From CADEEL01 sp050246475 (GTDB taxonomy: Bacteria > Pseudomonadota > Alphaproteobacteria > Caulobacterales > Aquidulcibacteraceae): a stretch of DNA of 64,000 nucleotides. The DNA is taken from the NCBI GenBank assembly GCA_050246475.1, contig JBFWVZ010000001.1:248001-312000 (forward strand). The letters are read 5' to 3'. Every line of letters begins with the position of its first letter. Position 1 is the stretch's first letter. This document shows positions 1 to 11,171 of the stretch, piece after piece. A program made the position numbers and the translations under genes. The notes under the pieces were generated by a model, which made no database searches, was not told the DNA's origin, and worked only from the letters and a program-made list of their open reading frames with translations.

Positions 1-761
1 AAGCCGACGCCGCAGAGCCCGCCCGTGCCGTGATAGAGCGGCAGCGCGACATAGACGCGGTCCTCGTGCGTGGCGCGGCCGCCGCCAACAAAGGCGCGCA
101 TCATGCCCATGGTGCGCAAATGCGTGAGGCGCGCGGCCTTCGGCGCGCCGGTCGTGCCCGATGTGTAAACATAGAGCGCGAGATCGGTCGATTTCATGCC
201 AGCACGGAACGTTGCATCGGGGCGCGCATCGCTCACGCCCGCCAGCGCGGCTTCGAGGTCTTCACCGCGGCCTTCGCTTTCGAGCGTCCACGGCTTGGGC
301 CTCTGCGCCAACTCTCCCGCGATAGCCGCGTACGCCTCCCAGAGATCGTCGGAGAGGATGAGGTGATCGGCGTTCGAGATGTTGATCGAGTGCGTGAGCG
401 GCGCGCCGGCAAGATTCGAGTTGATCAACGCAGCGACGACGCCCGCTTTCGATAAGCCGATCCAGCAGGCGACGTAATCGGGCCGGTTGGTCATGAAGAG
501 CGCAACGACGTCGCCGGGCTTCAGCCCTTGCGCGCGCGCCCAGTGCGCATAGCGATTGGCCCGCGCCTCGAAGGCCCGATAGGTGAGCGAGGCGCCCTCG
601 AAACGGAACGCGACGTTCTCGGGATATTGATCGATGCTCGCCTCGATATCGTCGGCGATGGTGCGCGTTCCCTCGGCATCGAGATCTTCGTAGGCTTTGA
701 GCGAGCGCATCGCGCCGTCGAACACCGCCCACTCGCTCTTCAGCCGCGCCAAAAGACCCAT
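1..761 (-). CDS. Long-chain/very-long-chain acyl-CoA synthetase (AMP-binding), 3' part cut by window edge
   Basis: The first 253 codons of an adenylate-forming enzyme that would activate fatty acids to acyl-CoA. The AMP-binding P-loop YTSGTTGAPK lies at about residues 199-208, and a VALPLYHGTGG stretch near residue 240 is typical of the FATP/FadD6-like branch. ATG at 761 follows a GGGAGAG ribosome site and opens with a short amphipathic leader. The C-terminal half lies beyond base 1, so the last motifs and exact substrate class cannot be checked. It is divergent from the transporter at 899, with about 137 bases of shared upstream DNA. Confidence 0.9.
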   Translation of the reverse strand, partial: MGLLARLKSEWAVFDGAMRSLKAYEDLDAEGTRTIADDIEASIDQYPENVAFRFEGASLTYRAFEARANRYAHWARAQGLKPGDVVALFMTNRPDYVACWIGLSKAGVVAALINSNLAGAPLTHSINISNADHLILSDDLWEAYAAIAGELAQRPKPWTLESEGRGEDLEAALAGVSDARPDATFRAGMKSTDLALYVYTSGTTGAPKAARLTHLRTMGMMRAFVGGGRATHEDRVYVALPLYHGTGGLCGVG

Positions 762-898
762 CGTGCGTTTCTCTCCCGTTTGGGGAGACGATAGGGAAGA
801 TGACGGGCGCGTCAAATCGCGGGCGTTCGCATACCCGATCTTCCAATCCGCGCGGATCGCGTCCAATCTTCCGCTCAAGAAGACCAAGGGAGGGAATT

Positions 899-2254
899 TT
901 GGCCGACATCGCCGCCGCGCCTGCGGCGCCCATTCCGGTGCGCCCGGTGACAGACGGGTATCGCCGCTATGCGATGGGCCTGCTTCTCATCATCTATGTG
1001 ATGAATTTCGTCGACCGGCAGGTGGTCAACATCCTCGCCGAGCCGATCCGCAACGAACTCGGCCTGCTCGACTGGCATATCGGCGCGATGAGCGGGCTCG
1101 CCTTCGCGCTCTTCTACACCGTGCTCGGGCTGCCGATCGCGCGCCTCGCGGAGCGCGGGCACCGCCCCTACATCATCGCCGTTGCGCTCGCCGTCTGGTC
1201 CGGCTTCACCGCGCTCTGCGGCCTCGCGCAGAATTTCACGCAGCTCGTGCTGGCGCGCATCGGAGTGGGTGTGGGGGAGGCGGGGTGCACGCCGCCGGCG
1301 CATTCGCTCATCACCGATTACGTGCCGAAAGAGCGGCGCGCTTCTGCGCTGGCGTTCTATTCCATGGGCACGCCGCTCGGATCGCTGGTCGGCATGGCGC
1401 TCGGCGGCATCGTCGCGGACGCTTACGGCTGGCGCATGGCGTTCCTCGTGTGCGGCGTGCCGGGGATCGTGCTCGCGATCATCGCCGCGCTCACGCTCGT
1501 GGAGCCGCGCATCCGCGCGGCCGCCGCCGACATCAAAGCGCGCACGCAAGCGCTGCCGAAGCCTAAACCCTTCCGCGAAGCGCTCGCCACGCTCACCAAG
1601 AAACGCACGTTCTGGCTCGTGGCGTTTGCCGCAGCGATCAAAGCCTTCATCGGCTATGGGCACGCGCCCTTCACCGCCTCTTTCTTCTACCGCAACCACA
1701 CGGAGGAGATCGGCCAGCTTGCGGCGATCTTCGGGTTGCAGGCGGGCGGCTTTCTGGGGCTCGCGCTTGGCACCGTCGCGGGGCTTGGCGGCGCGTTCGG
1801 CGCTTATATGGGCGGCGTGATCGCGGACCGCTTCGGCAGCAAGGATTTCCGCGCCTATGTGAGCGTGCCCGCGATCGCCTCACTCATCACGATTCCGATC
1901 TACATTTTTGCGGTGACGCTGCCGTTCGCCAGCTTCGCGATCCTCACGCTCACCTTGAACGCGATCCTCGGCACGCTGTGGTACGGCCCGGTTTACGCGA
2001 CCGCGCAATCGATCGTGCCGCCGCACATGCGCGCGACGGCCTCGGCGGTGCTGCTCTTCGTGATCAATCTCGTCGGGCTGGGCTTGGGGCCGCTCGCGGT
2101 CGGCGCGCTGAGCGACGTGCTGGCGATCCAAATGGGCTTGGGGGCCGCGGAAGGGATCCGCTGGGCGCTCATCCTCTCCGCGCTCGCGGGCGTGGGGGCG
2201 TTTCTGCTCTTCTGGCTCGCGCGGCGGACGATCCGGGAGGAGATGGAGGGGTAA
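899..2254 (+). CDS. MFS transporter, spinster-like family
   Basis: A 451-residue major facilitator with about 12 hydrophobic segments in the inner membrane. The first segment carries the FVDRQVVNILAEPI motif, and a VGVGEAGCTPPAHSLI segment follows in the N-terminal half; both are typical of spinster-type carriers. The chosen start is TTG at 899, preceded by AGGGAGGG with good spacing. An upstream in-frame ATG at 800 would add a basic, low-complexity stretch and is rejected. Substrate is unknown. Its neighbour is an acyl-CoA synthetase, so a lipid or organic acid is possible, but that is inference only. Confidence 0.88.
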   Translation: MADIAAAPAAPIPVRPVTDGYRRYAMGLLLIIYVMNFVDRQVVNILAEPIRNELGLLDWHIGAMSGLAFALFYTVLGLPIARLAERGHRPYIIAVALAVWSGFTALCGLAQNFTQLVLARIGVGVGEAGCTPPAHSLITDYVPKERRASALAFYSMGTPLGSLVGMALGGIVADAYGWRMAFLVCGVPGIVLAIIAALTLVEPRIRAAAADIKARTQALPKPKPFREALATLTKKRTFWLVAFAAAIKAFIGYGHAPFTASFFYRNHTEEIGQLAAIFGLQAGGFLGLALGTVAGLGGAFGAYMGGVIADRFGSKDFRAYVSVPAIASLITIPIYIFAVTLPFASFAILTLTLNAILGTLWYGPVYATAQSIVPPHMRATASAVLLFVINLVGLGLGPLAVGALSDVLAIQMGLGAAEGIRWALILSALAGVGAFLLFWLARRTIREEMEG

Positions 2255-2256
2255 GC

Positions 2257-3048
2257 TCAGAGTAGAGACGGTTGTTGGGTTTGGTCTACGCGAATGATGC
2301 CCAAGAGCATCCAGACCGATGGGTTTCGGCGCATATTGCCGAGCGCGAGAGCCATGCCGTCCCTCGGATAGGTCTGATTGAACACGTCCGTCATCCGGTT
2401 GAGCGCCTCGCCTTCAGACATTGAGCGCGTGAGATTCCAGAACATCGCTTCGGTCTCCCAGTCTCCACACTTGCGATCGTAGCGTGCATTCGAGTCGGCA
2501 AACGAGGCGCGGAATTCATATGGACACGGCTCTAGTGGTTTCGGTTGGCGATCAAACATCGTCTGCTGGAGCAGGCGCGCATGCGACGCGAGGCGCTCAC
2601 GATTGATTCGAAGGGGCGTCTTCTTCTTCCAGCTAAGTGAAAAGCTACCCGCCTCTGGACGAATGATGGCCAGCGACTGACCGGCAGAAATCGCCTCGTC
2701 TAGCGAGGAGACAAGCGCTCGCTCTATCAATCCGGCGCGCGCCGTGGCTGGGAGCGTGCCGTCGATTGTTAGAGAGTCCTCCTGCACTCGTCGACTCTCA
2801 ACCCGTCGGTCATCGGTGGGCGCTCGCCACGAATAGCTCAACCAGTTCCAGCGTGCGAACTGCTTGTCGTCTGGCAGATGTCGGAAGCGCACAGGATAGA
2901 GCCGGCGCCACTCTCCCTCTGGCGTAAGTCCAGCGCAGCAGACCGTTTCGCCGTGTGCCGCGCCTGCGTGCGGGGCCGCCTTAACGAGAATGACTACCCG
3001 TTCTCGATGGGGCGGGCGCGCGTCTGGGGGTGAGGTGCTCAACGCCAC
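2257..3048 (-). CDS. Conserved protein paired with DUF488, probably nucleic-acid-binding OB-like
   Basis: A 263-residue soluble protein of unknown function. The N-terminal part (about residues 17-60) has the pattern VVILVKAAPH then GETVCCAGL and EWRRLYPVRFR; from memory this resembles a dual-OB-fold family commonly found beside DUF488 genes, and I cannot confirm it here. The C-terminal part has a DWE-like stretch (GDWETEAMFW). GTG at 3048 is the likely start; its first 68 bases overlap the end of the DUF488 gene, so the two are probably translated together. Base composition is visibly more AT-rich than its neighbours, suggesting acquisition by transfer. Confidence 0.7.
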   Translation of the reverse strand: MALSTSPPDARPPHRERVVILVKAAPHAGAAHGETVCCAGLTPEGEWRRLYPVRFRHLPDDKQFARWNWLSYSWRAPTDDRRVESRRVQEDSLTIDGTLPATARAGLIERALVSSLDEAISAGQSLAIIRPEAGSFSLSWKKKTPLRINRERLASHARLLQQTMFDRQPKPLEPCPYEFRASFADSNARYDRKCGDWETEAMFWNLTRSMSEGEALNRMTDVFNQTYPRDGMALALGNMRRNPSVWMLLGIIRVDQTQQPSLL

Positions 3049-3463
3049 ATCCGATTCGCGCCTGCAATTCTGCGGCGAGTATGGTCCGGTGGCAATTCAA
3101 TGGGTCCGCCTCATAGCAAAGTAAGCAAGCTCGCGCGGTGTCGATTAGAGACTCAAGCTCGGTTAGAGCGGATGCCGCTCGGTTCGAACGAAGGTGATGA
3201 TGGTAAATTCTTCTGAAGCTCGCAAACTCGCCTGCGCGAGCGGCCTCGCGACCGGACTTCGGATCTCCGAGGTCGCGAAGGTGGACGTATTCAATGCGCT
3301 TGCTTTGCAGGTGGTTCGTCAACGCGGTCTTGGAGAAGCCCTTTCGTCTTGAGATCGCAACTTCTCGTACGTCGATGACCCGGCTTACTGACGCAGCAAT
3401 CAGTGTGCGGATGAACTCGTCAACAGATGTTCCCTCGTAACCTATCGTAAACACAATTTGCAT
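2981..3463 (-). CDS. DUF488 family protein
   Basis: A 160-residue protein starting MQIVFTIGYEG. It has the family hallmarks: TIGYEG near the N terminus, VIDVRE around residue 35, and the motif CYEADPLNCHR near residue 120, whose Cys and His-Arg are the likely functional residues. The molecular function of DUF488 is not established. ATG at 3463 is chosen because upstream in-frame codons translate into unconserved sequence that runs into thiC. It is upstream of, and overlaps, the OB-like unknown. Both lie on the same strand as thiC, 109 bases downstream of it, with no clear terminator between. Confidence 0.85.
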   Translation of the reverse strand: MQIVFTIGYEGTSVDEFIRTLIAASVSRVIDVREVAISRRKGFSKTALTNHLQSKRIEYVHLRDLGDPKSGREAARAGEFASFRRIYHHHLRSNRAASALTELESLIDTARACLLCYEADPLNCHRTILAAELQARIGCGVEHLTPRRAPAPSRTGSHSR

Positions 3464-3572
3464 CGCACACCTGCCGCAAACATCAAGCGACGCACTCGGT
3501 AAAGTGGTGATGAACGTAACGCGTGTGCCGACTGAATTGAATCCACGCGTGACGAAATGATCCATGTGCCTG

Positions 3573-5383
<1,811 letters not shown>

Positions 5384-5387
<4 letters not shown>

Positions 5388-5797
5388 TGCGTGCCTTCCA
5401 ATGCGCGGCCGAAAAAGCCGGCGTAGGTGAGAAGAGCGCCGGCGAGGAGCACGGCGTATTTGAGCGCGGCGATGTTGGGCGTCTCGTAATCGGGGCTGCG
5501 CAATATGATGGGCATAAGAGCCATCAGCAACGCGCCTTCAATCGCATAGTACCAGCCGACAAGCGTCACCGCGATCGCCAGCGGATCGGTCCAGTGCGTG
5601 TGCGTGGCGGTGACAAAGGCGCCGAGAAAGAAGGTGAGCGCGCCAACGACGCGCAGCATCGCGGGGTGGCGGCGCAAGTCTTCCAGGACGTCACGCATCA
5701 GGCTCGGCGTCGCGAACTGGGAAATCGCGGAGACAAGGAAGAAGACGCCGAAAACGCGGGCGAAAAGTAAGGTGAGGCTCAGTTCGGTTTCGAGCAC
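5384..5797 (-). CDS. Small four-helix membrane protein under TPP riboswitch control
   Basis: 137 residues with about four hydrophobic segments (roughly residues 9-27, 48-65, 74-96 and 112-130) and a short charged C terminus. I do not recognise the family. The start is GTG at 5797, seven bases after a GGAGGG ribosome site that forms the 3' edge of the TPP riboswitch; an upstream ATG inside the aptamer is rejected. The stop overlaps the thiC start. Position and regulation imply a role linked to thiamine or HMP, such as uptake or enzyme support; this is inference from context alone. Confidence 0.8.
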
Positions 5798-5805
5798 GCT
5801 CTCTC

Positions 5806-5888
5806 CCTCCGCCGGCATGATCCGGTTCAGGTTCGGCGGGTCGCAGGATCACCTGCCTCTCAGCCGCTCAAGCGCGGCCCCCCGGAGA
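5806..5888 (-). promoter_or_regulatory. TPP riboswitch (THI element)
   Basis: Read on the minus strand, the region contains the conserved CTGAGA block (about 5857-5862) and the downstream ACCCGCCGAACCTGA block followed by GGATCATGCCGGCGGAGG, both diagnostic of TPP aptamers. The 3' helix runs straight into the GGAGGG ribosome site of the gene starting at 5797, so ligand binding probably hides the site and blocks translation. No separate terminator hairpin is visible between aptamer and gene. It controls the small membrane protein and thiC. Confidence 0.93.
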
Positions 5889-5972
5889 ATTGTCGCGGAC
5901 ACTAGGCTCTTCGCATCGCCGGTCAAGCGCGAAGGATTGCGCGCGCAGCTTGTTGCGACGAAGCTTTCTCGC

Positions 5973-6755
5973 ATGAGCGAAGGCGTCTATCGCGAACACG
6001 CGCCGCCCGCGGCGCTCGCCGCACACGTGCGCTGCATCTGGACCTATGAAAGCGACGGCGAAAGCGCGCCGCAGCGCATCGCGCCAGACGGATCGCCGGA
6101 ACTTATCGTCCATCTCGGTGCGCCTTATGAAGAGGAGAGCGGCGGCGTTCGCTTGGTGCAGCCGCGTGTGCTTTTTGCGGGTCAGCACACACGTCCGCTC
6201 ATCCTGCATGCGCGCGGTGCGCTCTCGTGCATCGGCGTCCGGTTCGAGCCGGACGGTGCGCGCGGCTTTCTCGGACGCCCGCTCAGCGAAGCGACCGATA
6301 AACGGCTCGATATGGGCGACGCGAAGGGCGTCGCGACGCTCGTCCGCGCGCTTGATGCAAGCGAGGATCCAATCGGTCTTGTGTCTTCGTTCGTGGCGGC
6401 GCGGATCGGCGCGCCGCCCGATCCAGATGTGCGTGCGGCGGTCAAGGCGCTTCGGGAGGAGCCGGCGATCGACACCGCGCTTTCGACACGCGCTCTGCAG
6501 CGGCGCTTCGCGGAGCATGTGGGCGTCAGCGCGCGCATGCTCGCGACGATATTCCGCTTCCGGCGTGTGTTCGATGCGATCGAGGCCGGCGGATCCTGGA
6601 TCGAGGCGGCGCTCGAAGCGGGCTATTTCGATCAACCGCAGATGGCCCGGGATTTTCGCCGCTTCCTTGGATGCACGGCGACGGAATGGGCGCGGCAGCG
6701 CACGGGGCTCGCGTATGCGCTCGCGGCGTCGGAAACATACAAGAAGGCCGGCTGA
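5973..6755 (+). CDS. AraC-family transcriptional regulator
   Basis: 260 residues. The C-terminal third carries an AraC-type double helix-turn-helix: RALQRRFAEHVGVSARML at about residues 175-192 and a second helix pair around YFDQPQMARDFRRFLG near 225-240. The N-terminal part begins EHAPPAALAAHVRCIW and contains LIVHLG, as in the DUF6597-type sensor domain of this subgroup. ATG at 5973 is chosen because the upstream frame crosses the opposite-strand riboswitch. The effector is unknown. It is divergent from the thiamine operon and 20 bases ahead of the DUF6265 gene, which may be a target. Confidence 0.88.
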   Translation: MSEGVYREHAPPAALAAHVRCIWTYESDGESAPQRIAPDGSPELIVHLGAPYEEESGGVRLVQPRVLFAGQHTRPLILHARGALSCIGVRFEPDGARGFLGRPLSEATDKRLDMGDAKGVATLVRALDASEDPIGLVSSFVAARIGAPPDPDVRAAVKALREEPAIDTALSTRALQRRFAEHVGVSARMLATIFRFRRVFDAIEAGGSWIEAALEAGYFDQPQMARDFRRFLGCTATEWARQRTGLAYALAASETYKKAG

Positions 6756-6775
6756 GGCGGTTCTAAGGAGAGGGG

Positions 6776-7258
6776 ATGAAGCAGCTTGCACTTGTAGCGG
6801 CAGGGTACGGCCTCCTCGCCACGGCGGCCTTTGCGCAAGCGCCGGCGGCGCCGGATTGGCTCTCAGGTTACTGGATTTCTTGCGAGGGCGGGCGGCAAGC
6901 GTCGGAAACGTGGACCGGGTCCGGTTCAGGGACGCTGCTCGGGCAGGGGCTGACGCGGCGCGCCGACGGGCGGGTCAATTTCGAGATGATGCGCATCGCG
7001 CCGGGGAGCGCCGGCGGGCTCTCGTTCTACGCGATGCCGGACGGCGCGCCGGTTACCGAATTCCGGATGATCGCGCACGATGCGCGGCGCGTGGTGTTCG
7101 AGAATCCGGCCCACGATTTCCCGCAGCGCGTGATCTATGAGCGGCGCGGTCGTACTCTCCATGCGCGCATCGAGGGCGTGATGGACGGCGCCGCCCAGGG
7201 CATGGATTGGCGATACCGGCGCGCCCGTTTCGATTCGCGCTGCCCCGGCTTCGATTGA
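6776..7258 (+). CDS. Exported DUF6265 family protein
   Basis: 160 residues with a clear signal peptide (residues 1-20, ending AAFAQA), so periplasmic or secreted. The body has the family features WLSGYWIS near the new N terminus and FENPAHDFPQRVIYER around residue 105. These are lipocalin-like small proteins of unknown function. AGGAGAGG precedes the ATG. It follows the AraC regulator by 20 bases and is probably co-transcribed with it. Confidence 0.8.
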   Translation: MKQLALVAAGYGLLATAAFAQAPAAPDWLSGYWISCEGGRQASETWTGSGSGTLLGQGLTRRADGRVNFEMMRIAPGSAGGLSFYAMPDGAPVTEFRMIAHDARRVVFENPAHDFPQRVIYERRGRTLHARIEGVMDGAAQGMDWRYRRARFDSRCPGFD

Positions 7259-7289
7259 AAGCGGGGCCAGCGCGTTCTACATCGCGCGT

Positions 7290-8228
7290 ATGGCCATCAA
7301 TCAACGCAGGCTCGGGCGCTCCGAGATCATGATCGCGCCGCTGATGCTCGGCGGCAATGTGTTCGGCTGGACGGCGGACGAGAAGACCTCGTTCGCGATT
7401 CTCGACGCGTTCGTCGATCTCGGCGGCAGCGCCATCGACACCGCCGACGTTTATTCCGCGTGGGTCCCCAGCCACACGGGTGGGGAATCCGAAACGGTCC
7501 TCGGCAAATGGCTCAAGCAGAGCGGCAAGCGCGATCGCGTGGTCATCGCCACCAAGGTCGGCATGTGGCCCAAACGCCCCGGCATCAAGCGCGAGAACAT
7601 TGTCGCGGCGGCGGAGGATTCGCTGCAGCGTTTGCAGACAGATGTGATCGATCTCTATCAGGCGCACCGCGACGACAACGAGACGCCGCCCGAGGAATTC
7701 ATGGCGGCGTTCGATTCGCTGGTGCAGGCGGGCAAGGCGCGCGCGGTCGGCGCCTCCAACTTTAAGGCAGATCGCCTCAGCGCATCGCTTGCAGCCAGCA
7801 AAGGTGCGCGGTTCGAAACGCTGCAGCCGGAATACAATCTGATGAACCGCGCCATCGAGGCGGACCTCATGCCGCTCTGCGAACGCGAGGACGTTTCGCT
7901 CATCCCTTATTACGGGCTGGCGAGCGGCTTTCTCACCGGCAAATACCGCAGCGAAGCGGACAAGCGAAAAAGCGTGCGCGGCGGGCGGATGGATTCTTAC
8001 CTCAACGAGCGCGGCTTCCGCGTGCTCGCGGCGCTCGATGCGGTCGCCGAGCGGCGCAGCGCCAAGCCGGCGCAGGTCGCGCTGGCGTGGATCATGGCCA
8101 AGCCCGCCATCGGCGCGCCGATCGCTTCGGCCACCAATGTCGAGCAGCTGCACGAGCTGATGGGCGCGCTCAGGCTTGAGCTTTCGGCGGAGGACATCGC
8201 CGCGCTCGACACCGCGAGCGCGACCTAA
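7290..8228 (+). CDS. Aldo/keto reductase
   Basis: 312 residues, a TIM-barrel NADPH-dependent carbonyl reductase of the cytosol. The catalytic tetrad can be read as Asp50, Tyr55, Lys89 (ATKVG) and His126 (QAHRDD). The NADP-binding SNF segment is present as GASNFKADRL. It resembles the YajO/Tas-like group; the substrate cannot be predicted. Its stop codon overlaps the stop of the convergent metallo-hydrolase by three bases. Confidence 0.92.
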   Translation: MAINQRRLGRSEIMIAPLMLGGNVFGWTADEKTSFAILDAFVDLGGSAIDTADVYSAWVPSHTGGESETVLGKWLKQSGKRDRVVIATKVGMWPKRPGIKRENIVAAAEDSLQRLQTDVIDLYQAHRDDNETPPEEFMAAFDSLVQAGKARAVGASNFKADRLSASLAASKGARFETLQPEYNLMNRAIEADLMPLCEREDVSLIPYYGLASGFLTGKYRSEADKRKSVRGGRMDSYLNERGFRVLAALDAVAERRSAKPAQVALAWIMAKPAIGAPIASATNVEQLHELMGALRLELSAEDIAALDTASAT

Positions 8229-9082
8229 ACCTGAAAACGAAACGCGTCGCCGTCGCGGCGGACGCGGCCGGCGGTGGGCGCCGCGAAATGCGTGCCGATG
8301 ACGAGCACTGGTTCGTCGGCGCAATCGGAGACGAATTTGCGCCGCGTGCGGCGCGCCTCGTCCGGATCGGTGTCGGCGTAGGGCGCCCATTCGGGGCGCG
8401 TCACCTGGCAAGGGTGGTGCATCAAATCGCCGGTGATGATCGCCTTGTCCCCGTTCGACTCGACAACGACGCTGACATGACCCGGCGTGTGCCCCAGCGT
8501 GGGCATGAGGCGCACGTCATCTGTGATCTTGTGATCGGTTTCGACGAGATCGACGAGGCCTGCCTCGAAGACGGGCGCGACGGATTCGCCCATCACCTTT
8601 TGCGTGCTAGGATGCGTTTCGGCGCGCCAGTGGTCATACTCGGCCCGGCCGATGAGATAGCGCGCGTTGGGGAATGTTGGGACCCAGGCCTCGCCCATCT
8701 TCATCGTGTTCCAGCCGACATGATCGACGTGGAGGTGCGTGCAGACGACGAAATCGACCAGCTCGCGCGGCCAACCGAGTTCGGCCATCTCCTCGATAAA
8801 TCTGGTTTGCAGCGGCTGACGGTTGATAAGGGCGTGCGGCTTATCGTTGCCGAAGCAGGTGTCCACTATTATGCGCTTGCCGGCGCTTTCGACCAATAGT
8901 GCGTGTACGGAGAGTTTGAGCGCGCCCTCCGCCGTAACGAAATGCGGATAGAGCCAGGGCATGCGGCGCAGCTCTTCGGGCGTCGCGGCCGCGATGAAGG
9001 GGCGCTTCTCGTTGTAAGGGATCGGCAACTCGACTTCGAGCAGGCGCGTGATCTTCACATCGCCGATTTGCCAAGTGAGCAT
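8225..9082 (-). CDS. MBL-fold metallo-hydrolase
   Basis: 285 residues of the metallo-beta-lactamase fold. The metal motif HLHVDH lies at residues 116-121 (H116, H118, D120, H121), and the next ligands are in TLGHTPGHVS and TGDLMHHP. No signal peptide is seen, so it is cytosolic. The N-terminal MLTWQIGDVKITRLLE is typical of quorum-quenching-like or general hydrolase members, but lactonase activity is not shown. It lies 15 bases downstream of acs on the same strand, so it is probably in the acs transcript. Confidence 0.88.
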   Translation of the reverse strand: MLTWQIGDVKITRLLEVELPIPYNEKRPFIAAATPEELRRMPWLYPHFVTAEGALKLSVHALLVESAGKRIIVDTCFGNDKPHALINRQPLQTRFIEEMAELGWPRELVDFVVCTHLHVDHVGWNTMKMGEAWVPTFPNARYLIGRAEYDHWRAETHPSTQKVMGESVAPVFEAGLVDLVETDHKITDDVRLMPTLGHTPGHVSVVVESNGDKAIITGDLMHHPCQVTRPEWAPYADTDPDEARRTRRKFVSDCADEPVLVIGTHFAAPTAGRVRRDGDAFRFQV

Positions 9083-9097
9083 ACGCGTCTCCCTATC

Positions 9098-11035
9098 TCA
9101 TGCGCCTGCGCGGTTCTTCACGAGATCATCAACGACGGCGGGATCGGCGAGCGTCGAGGTGTCTCCGAGGTTGGAGAGATCGTTCTCGGCGATCTTACGC
9201 AGGATCCGGCGCATGATCTTGCCGGAGCGCGTCTTGGGGAGGCCGGGCGCGAACTGAATCACATCAGGCGAGGCGATGGGGCCGATCTCGGTGCGGACCC
9301 ATTGCACAAGCTCGCCGCGCAGGCTGTCGCTCGGCTGCTGATCGGCTTTGAGCGTCACGAAGGCGTAGATGCCCTGGCCCTTGATATCGTGCGGGAAGCC
9401 GACAACGGCGGCTTCGGCCACTTTCGTGTTGCCGACAAGCGCGCTTTCGACTTCCGCGGTGCCCAGGCGATGGCCGGAAACGTTGATCACGTCATCGACG
9501 CGGCCGGTGATCCAGTAATAACCGTCAGCGTCGCGGCGGCATCCGTCGCCGGTGAAGTACATGCCTTTGTAGGTTTTGAAGTAGGTGTCGATGAAGCGCT
9601 GGTGATCGCCATAGACGGTGCGCATCTGGCCTGGCCATGAATCGAGCAGCACGAGATTGCCGCTCGCGGCGCCTTCGATGAAGCGGCCATCGCCGTCCAC
9701 CAAAGCGGGCTTCACGCCGAAGAAGGGGCGCGTGGCGGAGCCGGGCTTCATGGCGGTCGCGCCGGGCAGATTAGTGATGAGCGCGGCGCCGGTTTCGGTT
9801 TGCCACCAGGTGTCGACAATCGGGCAACGCCCGTCGCCCACGACGCGGTGATACCAGAGCCAGGCTTCCGGATTGATCGGTTCGCCCACGGTGCCGAGCA
9901 GACGCAAGCTGGCACGCGAAGTTTGCTTCACGGGCGCTTCGCCTTCGCGCATCAGCGCGCGCAGCGCGGTGGGGGCCGTATAGAAGATATTGACCTGGTG
10001 TTTGTCGACCACTTCCCAGAAGCGCGACGTCGTCGGGTAGTTCGGCACGCCCTCGAACATCATGGTGATCGCGCCGTTCGAAAGCGGGCCGTAGACGATG
10101 TAGGTGTGGCCGGTCACCCAGCCGACATCGGCGGTGCACCAGAAGATGTCTCCATCGTGGTAGTCGAAGACGTATTGGTGCGTCATCGAGGCGTAGACGA
10201 GATAGCCGCCCGTTGTGTGGAGCACGCCTTTCGGCTTTCCGGTCGAGCCGGACGTGTAGAGGATGAAGAGCGGGTCTTCCGCGCCCATCGGTTCGGGCGG
10301 GCAATCGTTCGATACGTTTGCCGCAGCTTCTTCATAGCGCACGTCGTGCGCATGCATCGGCACGTTTGCGCCGGTGCGGGTGACGACGAGGACTTTCTCC
10401 ACGCTTGGCGCGCTTTCGACAGCCTTATCGACATTGGCTTTGAGCGGAATGGTTTTGCCGCCGCGCAGGCCTTCATCCGCGCAGACGACGACCTTGGAGC
10501 CGCAATCGTTGATGCGGTTGGCGAGGCTATCCGGGGAAAAGCCGCCGAACACGACCGAGTGAATCGCCCCGATGCGCGCGCAGGCGAGCATGGAATAGGC
10601 CGCCGCCGGGATCATCGGCAGATAGATGGTGACCGTGTCGCCCTTCTTGACGCCCAAAGCCTTCAGAACGTTTGCGAAGCGGCAGACCTCCGCGTGAAGC
10701 TCGCGATAGGTGACGTGTCTGGATTCGGCGGGATCGTCGCCCTCCCAGATGATCGCGGTTTGATCGCCGCGCTTGTCCAAGTGCCGATCAATGCAATTGG
10801 CGGAGACGTTCAAGACGCCGTCATAGAACCAGCGGATGCGGAAATCGGCTTCGTCGAAGGAGCAGTCCTTCACGTTGGTGTAGGGCTTCATCCAATCGAG
10901 GCGCAGTCCGTGCGTGCCCCAGAAGGCTTCGGGATCTTCGGAGGCGGCGGCGTGCATGGAGCGGTAGGCCGCGTCATCGACATAAGCGCGCGCTTTCCAT
11001 TCGGGCGGAACGGGCAGGACCGTCTCTTCGCTCAT
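9098..11035 (-). CDS. acs: Acetyl-CoA synthetase
   Basis: 645 residues, full length. It makes acetyl-CoA from acetate, ATP and CoA by way of acetyl-AMP. The P-loop YTSGSTGKPKG, the DTWWQTETG motif and the C-terminal hinge are all present. The acetylatable lysine in TRSGKIMRR is at about residue 606, so control by acetylation is possible. ATG at 11035 follows GAGGAAG; a longer in-frame start at 11065 adds only basic residues and is rejected. The MBL hydrolase gene follows on the same strand. Confidence 0.97.
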   Translation of the reverse strand: MSEETVLPVPPEWKARAYVDDAAYRSMHAAASEDPEAFWGTHGLRLDWMKPYTNVKDCSFDEADFRIRWFYDGVLNVSANCIDRHLDKRGDQTAIIWEGDDPAESRHVTYRELHAEVCRFANVLKALGVKKGDTVTIYLPMIPAAAYSMLACARIGAIHSVVFGGFSPDSLANRINDCGSKVVVCADEGLRGGKTIPLKANVDKAVESAPSVEKVLVVTRTGANVPMHAHDVRYEEAAANVSNDCPPEPMGAEDPLFILYTSGSTGKPKGVLHTTGGYLVYASMTHQYVFDYHDGDIFWCTADVGWVTGHTYIVYGPLSNGAITMMFEGVPNYPTTSRFWEVVDKHQVNIFYTAPTALRALMREGEAPVKQTSRASLRLLGTVGEPINPEAWLWYHRVVGDGRCPIVDTWWQTETGAALITNLPGATAMKPGSATRPFFGVKPALVDGDGRFIEGAASGNLVLLDSWPGQMRTVYGDHQRFIDTYFKTYKGMYFTGDGCRRDADGYYWITGRVDDVINVSGHRLGTAEVESALVGNTKVAEAAVVGFPHDIKGQGIYAFVTLKADQQPSDSLRGELVQWVRTEIGPIASPDVIQFAPGLPKTRSGKIMRRILRKIAENDLSNLGDTSTLADPAVVDDLVKNRAGA

Positions 11036-11171
11036 CGGGCTTCCTCGTTTTGGCCTTCGTCGCACGGAGAGGGCGCGCTCTCAACCTTGCTGAAGGGTAA
11101 GGAGCGAACCGGGAAACAATGATCGCTTCGCGCGTAGCGTTCTTCGGGCGGAGTGAAGAGAGGACCATTCT

